Shown: positions 43,601 to 58,600 of the stretch, piece after piece
Layout of the letters: each line of letters starts with the position of its first letter
Numbering within the stretch: the first letter of the stretch is position 1
Source: JACMRP01 sp047302465
GTDB taxonomy: Bacteria; Bdellovibrionota; Bdellovibrionia; Bdellovibrionales; Bdellovibrionaceae
NCBI RefSeq assembly: GCF_047302465.1
Contig: NZ_CP178621.1
Coordinates: 2,294,001-2,358,000 of the forward strand
DNA: 64,000 nucleotides
Direction of reading: 5' to 3'
Notes under the pieces: generated by a model
The model's database searches: none
What the model saw: the letters and a program-made list of their open reading frames with translations, nothing else
What the model was told of the DNA's origin: nothing
Program-made: the position numbers and the translations under genes

Positions 43601-46600
43601 GTGGCCGTTCCCGCAAGAACACCAGTGAAAGTCGCGCTGTAAGTACCATTGTTAAAGTCTACAACTGAAGAGAATGTTCCTGTCGAACTACCTCCAGAAG
43701 CATTGAACGTAACTGTCAATCCACCCAATGACTGTTGATTGCCGAAAGAATCTCTTGCTGTCAAAGTCACGGTCGAAGACGAACCTGATGCGATTAGTCC
43801 TGAAGACACAGTCACTGTTGAATTAGCAAGAGATGGAGCCCCCGCAACAACAGATATTGTAGGGAATGAAGACGTCAAAGCAGAACCACCCACCGTTGCT
43901 TGAATTGTCGTAGGAGTTCCAGCTGCAGCACCCGTGAAGTCCGCTGTGTAAGTACCATCATTATTGTCAGAAACTGCGCTGAATGAACCGGTTGATGTTC
44001 CGCCCACACGAGAGAACACAACAGTTAACCCACCACTCGTCAGTTGATTTCCGTATGTATCACGAGCAGTTAATCTGACATTGACTGAACTGCCTGATGT
44101 CACTGTCGATGGGCTACCCACAATAACAACCGTAGACTGTGCCAAAGACACTGCGCCAGGAATGACTGTGATCGTCGGTAACGTTGATGAAACCGCAGAT
44201 CCACCAATCGTCGCAGTGATCGTTGTTGCAGAACCAGCCGCAGTTCCTGTGAATGTGCCCGAGTAAGTCCCGTTGCCATTATCAGTGACAGAACCGAAGG
44301 TTCCGTTTGAAGTACCGCCAGAGCGGCCGAAGACGACGGTCAATCCACCGCTTGTGATGTTATTTCCGTAAGTGTCTTTTGCCTGCAATGTTAACGAACT
44401 TGAAGTGCCAGATCCCAAAGTACTAGAACCAACGCTGACTGTCGATTGCGCGATTGAAACAGCGCCAGGAGTGACGGTCAAAGTCGGAAGCGCGCTAGTT
44501 ATCGGTGAACCACCGACATTTCCTCCGATAGAAGTCGCAGTACCAGATGCTGTTCCCGTAAATACGACTGTATACGTACCATTGCTATTATCAGTCACTG
44601 AGCCAAATGTTCCGTTAGAAGTACCACCACTGCGGAAGAAGGTCACAGTCTCCCCGCCCGTAGCAATAGGGTTATTGTATGCATCTCTCGCAGTCAGTGT
44701 TGCCGTGATCGTATTACCAGCTCCGACAGTGCCTGACGAAAGTGAAATGCTAGACTGAGCCAATGACAGAGTCGAAGCTGATACCGCCACAGTTGGCAAC
44801 GTAGAAGTTACCGCGACACCACCGATTGTGGCAGTAATCGTTGTTGCAGAACCTGCTGTCGTGCCTTGGAAGTTTGCAGAGTATGTTCCGTTCGTGTTGT
44901 CAGTCACAGAACTAAAAATACCATTCGACGTGCCACCACTTCGCGCAAAGACAATCGTTTGACCACCCGTCGTGATAAGATTGCTGTAAGCATCTTTTGC
45001 TTGCAAAGTTACTAAGACCACATTTCCTGCCACAACAGAGCTACTCGACACAGTTACCAGTGACTGAGCAACCGAGATACTTCCAGGATTTACTTTCATT
45101 GTTGGAAGTGTTGAGGATACACTAGATCCATCAATGACTGCACCGACAGTAGAAATAGTTCCCGCTGTTGTAGCTGTAAACGTGGCAGTATATGTTCCGT
45201 TGCTATTATCAGTAACTGCTGAGATCGTACCGCTGCTTGTACCACCAGTGATCGAGAAGCTGACAGTTGCGCCACCTGTTGTGATATTATTGTTAGACGC
45301 ATCTTTTGCCTGCAATGTGATTGTTGCTGTTCCACCCGCAGACAATGTATTTGCACTTAATGTAATCAAGGAGTTTGCAGACGTCGATGATCCCGGATTC
45401 ACTGTAACGGTCGGCAAAGTCGAAGTGACCGCCGAACCACCGATAGTTGAACTGATAGTTGTCGCACTGCCCGAACCGACGCCTGTAAAGACCGCAGAGT
45501 ACGTACCATTAGAGTTATCAACGACGCTGCCAATAGTTCCAGTCGATGTACCACCAGAGTATGTAAACGCCACACTCAAACCGCCTAAAAGAATATTATT
45601 TCCAGCGGCATCTTTTGCCTGAAGTGAAATCGTTGATGTTGAACCTGAAGAAATAATTGACGAAGAAACGCTGATTGCAGAGACTGCCAAAGACACAGGC
45701 CCCGGGGTCACCGTTACTTGAGGCAATGTTGAAGTCACCGCACTGCCACCGATTGTACCAGTCATCGTAGTTGCAGTTCCCGCGACGTTGCCTGTGAAGT
45801 TCGCAGTATAAGTACCATTATTGTTGTCAGTGACTGAACCGAATGATCCTGTACTGCTTCCACCGCTACGACCAAATACTACAACTAAGCCGCCATTTGT
45901 AAGGTTATTACCCGCACTGTCTTTTGCTTGCAATGTGACGCTGACTGCAGAGCCCGAAGCAACAGAACCAGCACTGGTCGTAATAGTTGATTGAGCCAAT
46001 GAAACTGCACCCGGAATCACCGTCACAGTTGGTAACGTTGATGTTACTGGTGATCCACCGATCGTGGCGCCGATAGTTGTTGCTGATCCAGAAACAACAC
46101 CAGTGAATGTTGCTGTATAAGTCCCATTACCATTATCTGTCACTGGACCGATAGATCCAGTGCTTGTTCCACCAGAACGGTTAAAGGCTACAGACAAACC
46201 ACCCGGAGTTAGAATATTTCCAAGAGTGTCTTTTGCAGTTAATGTCAGAGTCACCACAGAGCCTGAAGCTACGCTGCTGCTTGAAACAGTCACTAAAGAT
46301 TGTGCTAACGAAGCCGGACCTGGCTGAACTGTCAAAGTCGGGAATGCTGAAGTTAATGCCGCACCACCGATGGTTGCGCCGATGCTTGTCGCAGATCCTG
46401 CGGTCGTACCAGTAAACACAACCGAGTAAGTTCCATCACCGTTGTCAGTGACTGAACCAAATGTACCATTCGAAGTTCCACCAGCGCGGTTGAACGCAAC
46501 CGTTAATCCGCCACTTGTGAGATTATTGTTATTGGCATCTCTTGCTGTCAAAGTTGCCGTCACAGTCGAGCCCGATGCGACCGTTGAACCAGACAACGTC

Positions 46601-49600
46601 ACCGTCGACAGAGCCAAAGAGTATGCACCTGGAATTACAGTGACTGTCGGCAAGGTCGAAGTAACTGCGGATCCACCGATACTAGCAGTCATTGTCGTTG
46701 CGCTGCCGGCGGTCGTTCCCGTGAAGGTCGCCGTATAAGTCCCGTTGCCGTTATCAGTAACAGCGCTGAATGTTCCGCTAGAAACCCCGCCTGTTTTACC
46801 GAAGGCTACAGTCAATCCACCTGCACTCAGATTGTTTCCAGAAGCATCCTTTGCTTGCAAAGTGACTGTGATACCAGAACCAGAATTGACAGTTCCTGCA
46901 GAAACACTAACCAAAGACTGAGACAATGAAGCAGGACCTGCATTAACAGTGATTGTTGGTAATGTTGAAGTGACCGCCGAACCATTGATACTTGCGCCAA
47001 TAGTAGTCGCAGTTCCTGCAACAGTTCCAGTAAAGATCGCAGAGTAAGTACCATCACCGTTATCTGTCGTTGAACCAATAGTTCCGTTAGAAGTACCACC
47101 CGAACGAGAGAACACAACAGTCGCACTACCGCTAGTAATATTATTTCCAGCAGCATCTTTCGCCTGAAGAGTTAAAGTCGAACTTGAACCAGACGCCACA
47201 GTTCCGCTAGACACTGAAACAGTAGATTGTGCCAATGAAATACTTCCCGGCGTTACTGTCACAGTTGGTGAAGTCGATGTGACCGCTGCACCACCAATCG
47301 TCGCGTTGATTGTGGTTGCAGTTCCAGCAACCGCACCTGTGAATGTTGCCGTGTATGTGCCATTACCATTATCAATTGTTGATCCAATCGTCCCTGTGGA
47401 TGTACCGCCAGAACGAGCAAATACAACAGTCAGACCACCGGCGAGGATATTATTGCTGTAAGCATCTTTCGCCTGCAATGTCAGAGTCACATTAGAACCA
47501 GAAGCCACCGTGCCCGATGAAGTAGAAACTGTTGATTGAGCTAACGAAACAGCGCCTGGGGTGACTATTACTGTCGGAGCGGTGGAAGTAACCGCAGATC
47601 CGTTAATCGTCGCTGTGATATTCGTCGCAGAACCCGACGTCGTACCTGTGAAGCTAGCAGTGTAAGTTCCGTTGCTATTATCCGTCACTGAACCGAATGT
47701 CCCGCTAGAAACACCACCCGAGCGAGCAAACACAACCGTTTGACCGCCGGTAGTCAGGTTGTTTCCTGCCGCATCTTTTGCTTGAAGAGTCACAGTGATA
47801 TTATTTCCAGCAACAACAGTTCCGCTAGACACTTGCACAAGGCTGCTAGCCAAAGAAATTGCCCCAGGATTCACTGTCACCGTTGGATGCGCGGATGTCA
47901 CCGCAGATCCATCAACCGTTGCATTGATAGTCGTCGCTGTTCCTGCAACAGCACCAGTGAAGCTTGCAGTATAAGTACCATTCCCATTGTCAGTTGTCGC
48001 AGAAATAGTTCCAGTCGAAGTGCCACCGCTGAACGAGAACGCCACAGTACGGCCACCTGTTAAAATACTATTGCCATAGGCGTCTTTTGCCGTCAGGGTC
48101 AAAGTTACGTTCGAACCCGAAGCGACGCTTGCACCCGAACTGCTTAAAACAGACTGGGCCAAAGACAACGCGCCCGGAGTCACAGTAATTGTTGGAGCCG
48201 TCGAAGTAATTGGAACTCCGTTATATGTCGCACCCAAAGTCACGGCCGTTCCAACGGTGGTACCAGTGAAGGTCGCGGAGTAGCTACCATCGTTATTGTC
48301 TACAACAGAACCGATTGTACCGTTGGAAGTACCACCGGAAATACTAAACACAACCGTTCCGCCACCCGTCGTGAGATTGTTATTATTCACATCACGAGCA
48401 ACGAGTCTTAGAGTCGTAGTTCCACCAGCACCCACAGTTGCTGAAGTCACTGACAGAGCTGAATTTGCAGCCGAGAACGCACCCACTAAGACTTGAACCT
48501 GTGGCAATGTGCTGCTGATAGCAACGCCATCGATCGTACCGCCAACAAAGGACGGAGTCCCAACACCAACGCCTGTAAAGCTAGCTATATATGTTCCATT
48601 TGCATTGTCTGTTACAGAGCCAAAAGTCCCCGTTGAACTTCCACCAGACAGACCAAAGGTCACCGTTCTGCCACCTGTTGTAAGTACGTTTCCACCAGCG
48701 TCTTTTGCTGTCAGAGTCACAGTCATGCTTGTGCCAGACTGAACCGCGCTTTGAGAAAGACTGATAACAGAAGTTGCAGGACTGACTGCACCAGGAATCA
48801 CTGTAACCGTCGGAAGGGTTGTTGAAACTCCGGTGCCATTCACAGTCGCGTTGATCGTCGTAGCACTTCCCGCCACAAGACCAGTGAAGTTCGAAGTATA
48901 AGTACCATCCCCATTATCGGTAGTTGCTGTTACAGTTCCAGTGCTTGTTCCGCCAGAACGAGAGAAGACGATAGTTTCACCACCGGCAGTTAGATTATTT
49001 CCATTCACGTCTTTTGCTTGCAACGTTAATCCAACAGAAGCTCCGGATGCAACTGTACCTGATGACACTGTCACTACAGATGTCACCGGAGAAATTACCC
49101 CAGGCACAACTGTGATTGTCGGAGATCCCGAAGTGACAGAGATACCACCAATGGTTGCATTGATGGTCGTTGCAGTTCCGGCTGCAATCGCATTAAACGT
49201 TGCCGTATAAGTACCGTTGTTATTGTCTGTTGTTGCACTGATGTTGCCTGTGCCTGTACCACCAGAGCGAGAGAACACAACCGTCAAACCGCCTGTGGTC
49301 ATTTGATTTCCAGCAGAGTCTTTCGCTACCAACGTCAGAGTCGACTGAGTGCCTGAAGCCAAAGTCGCAGCCGACGTTGCAATCGTCGAGTTCGCTAAAG
49401 AAACTGCACCTGGAATTACCGTGATAGTTGGCGCAGTTGACGTGACTGCAGAACCACCCACTGTTGTATTTACAGTCGTCGCGGTCCCTGCCAACACCCC
49501 AGTGAAAGTCGCTGTATAAGTCCCATTGCCGTTATCCGTCGTTGCATTGAAAGTACCAGTTGAACTACCGCCACTGATAGAGAATACAACTGTCGAACCA

Positions 49601-52600
49601 CCAGCAGTTAAGTTATTGCCGTTCGCATCTTTAGCAGTGAATGTTAATGTCGATGTTGCACCAGAGGCAATCGTTGCACTTGATGCTGCAACCGTTGATT
49701 GAGCCAAAGACAGTGCACCAGGCGTTACTGTGATCGTCGGTAAAGTCGAGCTTACCGCCGAACCATTGATCGTCGCATTGATCGTTGTTGCAGTTCCAGA
49801 GACTAGACCTGTGAAGGTCGCCGTGTAGGTGCCATTAGAATTGTCAGTCACAGCACTGATATTACCGGTGCTAGAACCACCCGTACGAGTGACTACTACC
49901 GTGTGGCCGCCACCTGTAATGATATTGTTGTTGGCATCCCGACCAGTCACTGTAATTGTTGAAGTATTCCCTGAAGCGATAGTCGCTTGAGAAACCGCCA
50001 CTGTTGATTGTGCCAAAGACACCGGTCCAGGAGTAACAGTGATCGTCGGCGACGTCGAGCTGACATTGGATCCACCAATCGTTGCACGAATTGTTGTCGC
50101 AGATCCTGCAACAAGCGCATTGAAGGTTGAAGTGTAAGTTCCGTTGTTATTATCAACTGTCGCCGCGATATTTCCAGTTGAAGTACCGCCAGTATGCGAG
50201 AAGACGACGGTCAGTCCTCCGGCGCTCATTTGATTTCCAGCTGCATCTTTCGCAGTCAAAGTTAAAGTAACTGTTGAGCCAGAAGCGATTGTCGAGTTTG
50301 ATACAGCAACGACCGAGCTAGCCAATGAAACTGCACCAGGATTCACCGTGATTGCAGGCATCGTTGAAGTTACCGCAGAACCGCCCGCAGTTGCAGTCAC
50401 CGTCGTTGCAGTCCCAGCAAGAACCCCTGTGAAGGTTGCAGTATAAGTTCCGTTGGCATTATCGCTTGTCGCCGTCATATTACCAGTCGAGCTTCCGCCG
50501 CTCGTACCAAATACAACTGTCGATCCACCTGTAGTTAGGTTGTTGCCATTAATGTCTTTTGCTTGAAGAGTCAGAGTTGAAGATGCTCCAGAAGCAATCG
50601 TTGTACTGCTAGCCGTGACTGTCGAGTTTGCCAAAGACAGAGGCCCTGGAACAACAGTGACCGTTGGCAGAGTAGTTGAAACACTCGTTCCATTGATAGT
50701 TGCTTGAATAGTCGTCGCAGTACCAGCAACGATACCTGCGAAACTTGCAGTGTAAGTACCATTCGCATTATCGGTTGTTGCCGAAATAGTCCCTGTCGAA
50801 GTACCACCTGTACGAGTAAAGACCACCGTCTGCCCGCCCGTTGGGATACTGTTGTTGTTAGCATCTTTCGCCGTCAGAGTAAGATTCACAGAGCTTCCTG
50901 AAGAAACAGTTGCTGAACTTACAGCCAAAGTAGAATGTGCCGCAGAGATTGCGCCAGGATTTACCGTTACCGTTGGAGCAGTTGTCGCCACTAATGAACC
51001 ATTGACAGTCGCACGGATTGAAGTCGCAGTTCCTGCTGCAATACCTGTGAAGGTCGCAGTATAAGTCCCGTTGTTATTGTCAGTGGTCGCACTAATATTA
51101 CCTGTACTAGTTCCGCCCGAGAATGAGAATACCACTGTCGCGCCGCCAGTTGACAGCGCATTGCCGCCGGCATCGTAAGTGCTCAAAGTCAATGTGACTG
51201 AGTTTCCAGAAGTCACGGTGCCTGCAGAAACGCTCACTAAAGAAGTCGCCACAGATGGAGGCCCCGGAATCACAGTGATTGTCGGCGCTGTTGAAGTCAC
51301 CGCGGATCCGCCAATGGTTGCACCGATATTTGTCGGCGTACCTGAGTTGATACCCGTAAACACCGCTGTGTAAGTTCCGTTAGATTGATCCGTCGTCGCA
51401 GAGAACGTACCTGTTGAAGCGCCCCCGCTACGATTAAATACAACAGTTGCGCCACCCGCCGTCAGGTTGTTGCCAAACGCATCTTTCGTCGTCAATGTTA
51501 CAGTCGTCGTCAATCCACTTTGCACCGTTGCACTTGCAACACTCACTAAAGAAGATGCCAAAGACGGAGGCCCTGGAATAACCATCAAAGTCGGAAGCGG
51601 AGATGACGTCACATTCACGCCACCCACGGTTGCACCGATTGTTACTGCCGTTCCAGCCTGCGCACCTGTAAAGCTTGCGGTATAAGAACCATTGCCAAGA
51701 TCTGAAACAACACCAACAGTTCCTGTAGAGGTTCCGCTGCCATAGGTGAAAGTCACAGTTTGACCGCCTGAAGTGATGCTGTTACCGGCAGAGTCTTTCG
51801 TTGCTAAACGTAATGTAACTGAACTTCCAGAAGCAACACTTGAAGGACTTGTATCAATAGTCACCAAAGACTGAGCTAATGAGATCGCTCCAGGCACAAC
51901 ACTGACAGTTGGTTTTGGTGTTGTAATTGGTGATCCACCGATAGAGGCCGCGATATTTGTCGCAGTCCCAGCAAGAACACCTGTGAAGGTCGCAGTATAT
52001 GTTCCATTGCCAACATCCGTCGTTGCACTAATAGTACCAGTCGACGAACCACCACTATGAGTGAAGACGACCGTCGAACCGCCAATTGCTAAATTATTCC
52101 CAGCCGCATCTTTTGCTTGAACAGTTAAAGTAACCGATGAACCTGAAGACACCGTCGAGTTTGAAGCTGTGATTACAGATACCGCAGGGCTTGCAGCTCC
52201 TGGATTTACAGTCACGGTTGGCAATGTCGTCGTGACAGCCGCACCACCAATAGTTGCTTGGACGGTCGTCGCTGTTCCGGCAAGAACACCTGTGAAGCTT
52301 GTAGAATAAGTTCCATTTCCATTATCAGTCGTTGCACCAATAGATCCTGTTGAAGTACCACCGCTATGAGTAAATACAACAGTCGAGCCGCCTGAAGCCA
52401 GATTATTTCCCGCAGCATCTTTACCCTGTAAAGTCAGAGTCACATTGTTGCCTGAATTCACAGTTGCTGAAGAAACAGTGATCGTAGAACTTCCGACAGC
52501 AATCGGGCCTGCAGTGACAGTCACAGTCGGAGCTGTTGATGTTACCGCGGAACCATTTACTGTTGCATGAATAGAAGTGGCAGTCCCAGCAAGAATACCC

Positions 52601-55600
52601 GTAAAGTTTGCTGTATAAGTTCCATTACCAACGTCTGTAGTTCCACCAAAGTTACCCGTCGAAGTTCCACCCGTGCGAGAGAACACAACCGTAGATCCAC
52701 CAGTTGGAATATTATTACCGGCAGCGTCCTTTGCTTGTAGGGTCGCTAAAACCGCAGATCCAGACGCAACTGTTGATGACGCCACAGTAATCACAGAACT
52801 AACCAAAGATAACGAACCTGGAGTTACCGCGACCGTCGGTTGAGTTGTCGTGATTGGCGAGCCATTGATCGTAGCGGCAATTGATGTTGCACTGCCTGCG
52901 ATCACACCCGTGAAGTTTGCAGTATAAGTTCCGTTACCAACGTCGGTCGTAGAGCCAATCGTGCCAGTTGAAACTCCACCACTATGAGTGAAGACCACTG
53001 TCGCTGAACCAGTCGTTAAACTGTTCCCCGCAGCATCTTTTGCCTGGACTGTCAGAGTGACAGACGAACCTGATTGAACCGTCGAGTTAGAAGTTGCAAT
53101 CAAAGAAGTCGCTGCACTTGCAGCTCCTGGATTAACAGTTACCGTCGGTAAGCTTGTCGTAACATTGGAGCCACCGATTGTAGCACCAATATTTGTTGCA
53201 GTTCCTGCTAAGACACCCGTAAAGGTTGCCGAGTAAGTACCATTTCCATTATCAGTCGTAGAACCCACTGTCCCCGTCGAGGTACCGCCGCTATAATTAA
53301 ATACAACTGTCGAACCCCCGCTTGTTAGATTATTTCCAGCGGCGTCTTTCGCTTGCATTGTCAAAGTCACATTGCTGCCAGAATTTACTGTGGCAGAAGA
53401 AACACTTAAAGTTGAAGCAGCAACAGAGATTAAACCCGGAGTCACCGTGACGGTTGGTGACGTCGAAGTCACCGAAGAACCATTGACCGTCGCAAATACA
53501 GAGGTCGCCGTTCCCGCGATCGCTCCAGTAAAGGTCGCAGTATATGTGCCATTACCGACATCCGTTGTTGCACCGAATGTACCAGTTGAAGTTCCACCAG
53601 AGCGCGAGAAGACAACCGTAGCACCACCTGAAGTAATATTATTACCAGCCGCATCTTTTGCCTGCAAAGTTGCAAGAACTCCAGAGCCGGAAGCAACCGT
53701 CGAAGAGGCCATCGTGATTGTCGATGCCGCTAATGACAAACTGCCCGGTGTGACCGATACCGTTGGCAATGTCGTTGTTACCGGAGAACCACCAATCGTT
53801 GCACTGATTGTTGTTGCGGTTCCGACTAACACGCCCGTGAAGCTAGCTGTATATGTTCCGTTACCAACATTTGTAGTTGAACCAACAGTTCCCGTTGATG
53901 TTCCGCCACTAGCACTAAACACAACCGTAGATCCACCCGTGCTCAAGCTATTCCCAGCCGCATCTTTCGCCTGCAAGGTTAAAGTAACAGATGAGCCTGA
54001 TTGAACGGTACTATTGGAAGCTGTAATAAGCGAAGTTGCTGGACTTGCAGCACCTGGATTTACAGTTACACTCGGTGACGTCGTAGAAACATTCGATCCA
54101 CCGATCGTTGCTGTAATGCTGGTCGCTGTTCCCGCAAGAACACCTGTGAAAGATGCTGAATAGGTTCCGTTACCATTGTCCGTCGTAGAACCAATTGTTC
54201 CGGTAGAACTTCCACCGCTGTGACTAAACACAACCGTCGATCCACCACTTGCTAGATTATTTCCAGCAGCATCCTTCGCTTGTAGATTTAATGTAATGCT
54301 ATTTCCAGAGTTTACTGTGCCTGAAGAAACACTTAAGACCGATGTTGAAGAAGAAATCACACCCGGAGTCACCGTCACCGTCGGAAGAGTACTCGTGACG
54401 TTAACGCCGTTAACTGTGGCATTGATGGTCGTCGCAGTTCCAGCAAGGACACCGGTAAAGTTCGCAGTATAGGTTCCGTTACCAACGTCAGTCGTTGAAC
54501 CGAAGCTTCCCGTCGATGTTCCACCAGAACGAGAGAACACGACCGTCGCGCCACCAACAGGCACGCTGTTACCCGCAGCATCTTTTGTTTGTAGAGTCGC
54601 AAGAACTCCCGCACCTGATGCTACCGTTGAAGAGGCCATTGTAATCAATGAATTTGCTAATGACACTGGACCAGGAACAACTCCGACTGTTGGATGAGCC
54701 GTCGTGATCGGTGATCCGCCAATTGTCGCGCTGATGGTCGTATCAGTTCCTGCAAGAACACCCGTGAAGCTTGCAGTATAAGTTCCATTGCTATTATCAG
54801 TGGTTGCACTAATGGTCCCCGTAGAGCTTCCACCGCTATGACTAAACGCCACGCTCGAGCCCCCGACAGTCACGCTATTTCCGGCAGCGTCTTTTGCTTG
54901 TACAGTTAAAGTGACTGAAGAACCCGAAGCCACCGCTCCGCCAGATACTGAAATAGTTGAAGTCGCAGCACTTGCAAGTCCTGGGGTCACAGTCACAGTT
55001 GGCAACGTCGTACTAACAGCAGTTCCACCGATCGTAGCCGCGATGCTTGTTGCAGTACCCGAAACGACTCCCGTAAATGTCGCAGAGTATGTGCCATTAC
55101 CATTGTCTGTAGTTGCACTCAGAGTTCCAGTAGAAGTACCACCAGAATGAGAGAACACCACCGTTGAACCACCGCTCGTCAAATTATTTCCGGCGGCGTC
55201 TTTCGCTGTTAATGTTACTGTGATGTTGGACCCAGACGCCGCCGTACTTGCAGATACACTTAATGTAGAAGTCGCTGCCGAAATAAGTCCCGGAGTCACC
55301 GTGACTGTCGGCGCGGTTGACGTAACGGCAGAGCCATTCACCGTCGCACGAATAGAAGTTGCCGTTCCTGCAACTGTTCCAGTAAAGCTTGAAGTATAAG
55401 TACCATTACCAACATCTGTCGTTGCACCAAAAGTACCAGTGGATGTCCCACCGGTACGAGAGAACACGACTGTTGCGCCACCACTAGTAATATTATTTCC
55501 AGCAGCATCTTTTGCTTGTAAAGTTGCAAGAACGCTAGATCCTGATGCCACTGTCGAAGCAGCCACTGTAACCACAGAGCTTGCCAAAGACAGAGAGCCT

Positions 55601-58600
55601 GGAGTTACCGCGACCGTCGGCTGAGTTGTTGTAATTGGCGAACCATTGATACTTGCAGTGATATTAGTGGCCGTGCCAGCTAAAATACCTGTGAAGCTTG
55701 CAGTGTATGTGCCGTTACCGACGTTCGTAGTAGAACTGATACTGCCCGTCGCAGTTCCACCGGTGTGACCGAAGACAACCGTCGCGCCACCGTTTGTAAT
55801 ATTATTTCCAGCAGCATCACGCGCTTGCACAGTTAATGTCACTGAAGAGCCCGAAGAAACTGTTGTGTTAGAGGCTGCAATCGTTGAAGTCGCAGGACTT
55901 GCCGCACCCGGAGTAACTGTGACACTCGGAAGTGTCGTCGTCACATTAACGGTATCGACAGTCGCAGCGATTGACGTCGCAGTTCCAGCAAGAACACCTA
56001 TGAAACTTGCAGTATAAGTTCCATTCCCGTTATCTGTGGTTGAACCGATAGTTCCCGTAGAACTTCCGCCCGTATGGCTAAACGCAATGGCAGAACCACC
56101 GCTTGTTAAACTATTTCCAGCCGCATCTTTTGCCTGCAATGTCAGAGTGATATTAGCACCAGAAGCCACCGTTGCAGATGAGACGCTCAGAGTGGAAGTC
56201 GCAGCTGCGATCACCCCAGGAGTCACCGTCACCGTCGGCAGAGTGCTTGTAATATTCAAACCATTTGCAGTCGCACCGATCGTTGTCGCCGTTCCGGCTA
56301 ATATACCTGTGAAACTTGCGGTGTAGCTTCCATTGCCATTATCAGTGACAGGACCAAAACTTCCTGTTGAGCTTCCACCACTACGATTAAACACAACTGT
56401 CGATCCACCCGAAGTGATCATGTTCCCAGCAGCATCTTTTGCTTGCAACGCAACATTCACACTGGAACCAGAAGCAACAGTCCCTGCAGACACACTAATT
56501 AAGCTTGTAGCCAATGACAAAGAACCTGGATTTACGATAATTGTTGGAAGTGTCGTCGTAACTGGCGCGCCACCAATACTTGCACTGATCGTCGTTGCAG
56601 TTCCTGCAACAACACCCGTGAAAACCGCTGTGTAAGTTCCGTTATTGTGATCTGTCGTCGCACTGATAGTTCCAGTCGAAGTACCGCCACTGCGGCTGAA
56701 TGTGATAACTTGTCCGCCGGTAGGAATGGCGTTGCCGAAAGCATCTTTTGCGGTCAAAGTGAGCGTCGTGGTGGTTCCTGAAGAAATCGAAGCAGAGCCT
56801 ACCGTAATCACCGAAGTCGCCGGAGAACTTCCCCCAGGTACGACTGTCAAAGTCGGAAGCGTGCTTGTCACATTCACGCCACCAATTGTCGCCCCCACTG
56901 TCGATACCGAGCCAGACGTGCTTCCAGTCAGAATCGCTGTGTAAGTACCGTCACTATTATCTGTCACAACACCGAAAGAACCTGCGGACCCGCCGCCGCC
57001 AAACGAGAACGCAACAGTCAATCCACCATTTGTAATGGCATTTCCAGCGGCATCTCTTGCCGTTAGTTTCACTTGAGCAGTATTTCCTGCAGCCAGTGTT
57101 GTTGGACTACCCGTGATTGATACTGTCGAAAGCGCAACAGAGACAATACCCGGAGTCACTTGCACACTTGGAGATGTCGTTGTTACAGAAACGCTATTCA
57201 CTGTCGCTTTAATACTGGTCGGCGTTCCCGCAAGGATACCAGTAAATGTTGCAGAGTAAGTTCCATTTCCATTATCTGTTGTAGCACCGATCGTTCCGGT
57301 TGAAGTTCCACCAAGACGGCTAAACACCACCGAAGCACCACCACTGGTCAGACTGTTTCCTGCAGCATCTTTTGCTTGCAGATTCAATGTGACTGCCGAA
57401 CCTGACGTCACCGTATTTGATGAAACTGAAATCACAGAAGTCGTCGCAGAAATCACACCTGGCAACACCGTTACATTCGGCAACGTCGAAGTGACGTTAG
57501 AACCTTGAATCGATGCCCCGATCGTAGTCGCAGTTCCTGCAACAGCGCCCGTAAAGCTTGCTGTATAAGTTCCGTTTCCATGATCTGTAACCGTGCCGAA
57601 ACTTCCAGTAGAAGTACCGCCTGAGTTCGAGAACACGACTGTAGCACCACCAACCGGAATATTATTTCCATCACTATCTTTAGCTTGCAACGTCACTGTC
57701 ACGCCAGTTCCAGAATTCACTGTGCCTGAGGCCACAGTAATGACAGAATTTGCAGGACTTGGCGGCGGATAACCGACATTCACAACAAATAAAGTCGAGG
57801 CCGAAAGTCCCGAAGAAGCCCCGGTCACCGTCACTTTAAATTCAAACGACTTACCACCGTCCGCCAAGCGCGGCGTCCAGTTAAACAATCCACCAGCGGT
57901 AAAGCTCGCAGTACCACCACCAAGATTTGCAAGCGTATTACAATCAGCAGCACCACTTGCAACATTGCTATCCACCAATTGGTCATACTGACAAGAATAA
58001 GTCAGCGCTTCGCTATCCAAAGAACTGCCATTTGCTTGGACCGCAGATAGGGCCTGTCCACCATTTAGATTTTGTCCAAGAATGTTTGCAATCGTTGGTG
58101 CACGATAAGTGTTGCTGACATTCACAGTCAGGTCCTGATTGTAAGCCACTGGATAATCATTCAAAAGACAGCCAACATTAACAGTGCCAGACCAGTTACT
58201 GAGGCCTGCTTTATAGTTTGGTGTACAAGAAACTCTATATGGAGCCGTTAAAAGCACACACTGCAAATCCGCATCAGATTGCGAATTGATGATCATCATC
58301 TGCGGCGTATTGCTTTCACTATCTGTGCATAGCGGACTGATATCCGCAGTCACTGAATTGCTACCTTCACTCGCCGCGAGCGCTGGGAACGCACCAAAGG
58401 TTCCAAGAGCATCCGTTGTCACAGGTTGGTCGTTGGTATTTGCATCAGGAGTTCCAAGAACATTCAAAGCTTGAACTCGGAATGTATAAGCCGTATTCGC
58501 ATTCAAGCCTGTGATAGTGAATGAAGTCGCAGCACCTGAAGACGAGCCCACCTGGACAGGAGTTCCCGACGTTGTATTCAAAATCAAGAAAGACGAAGCT

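Noticed and set aside
42590..57760. Regular repeats that might suggest a CRISPR array or satellite DNA
   Set aside because: The period is 309 bases, the units are coding in one frame, and there are no short identical repeats with unique spacers.
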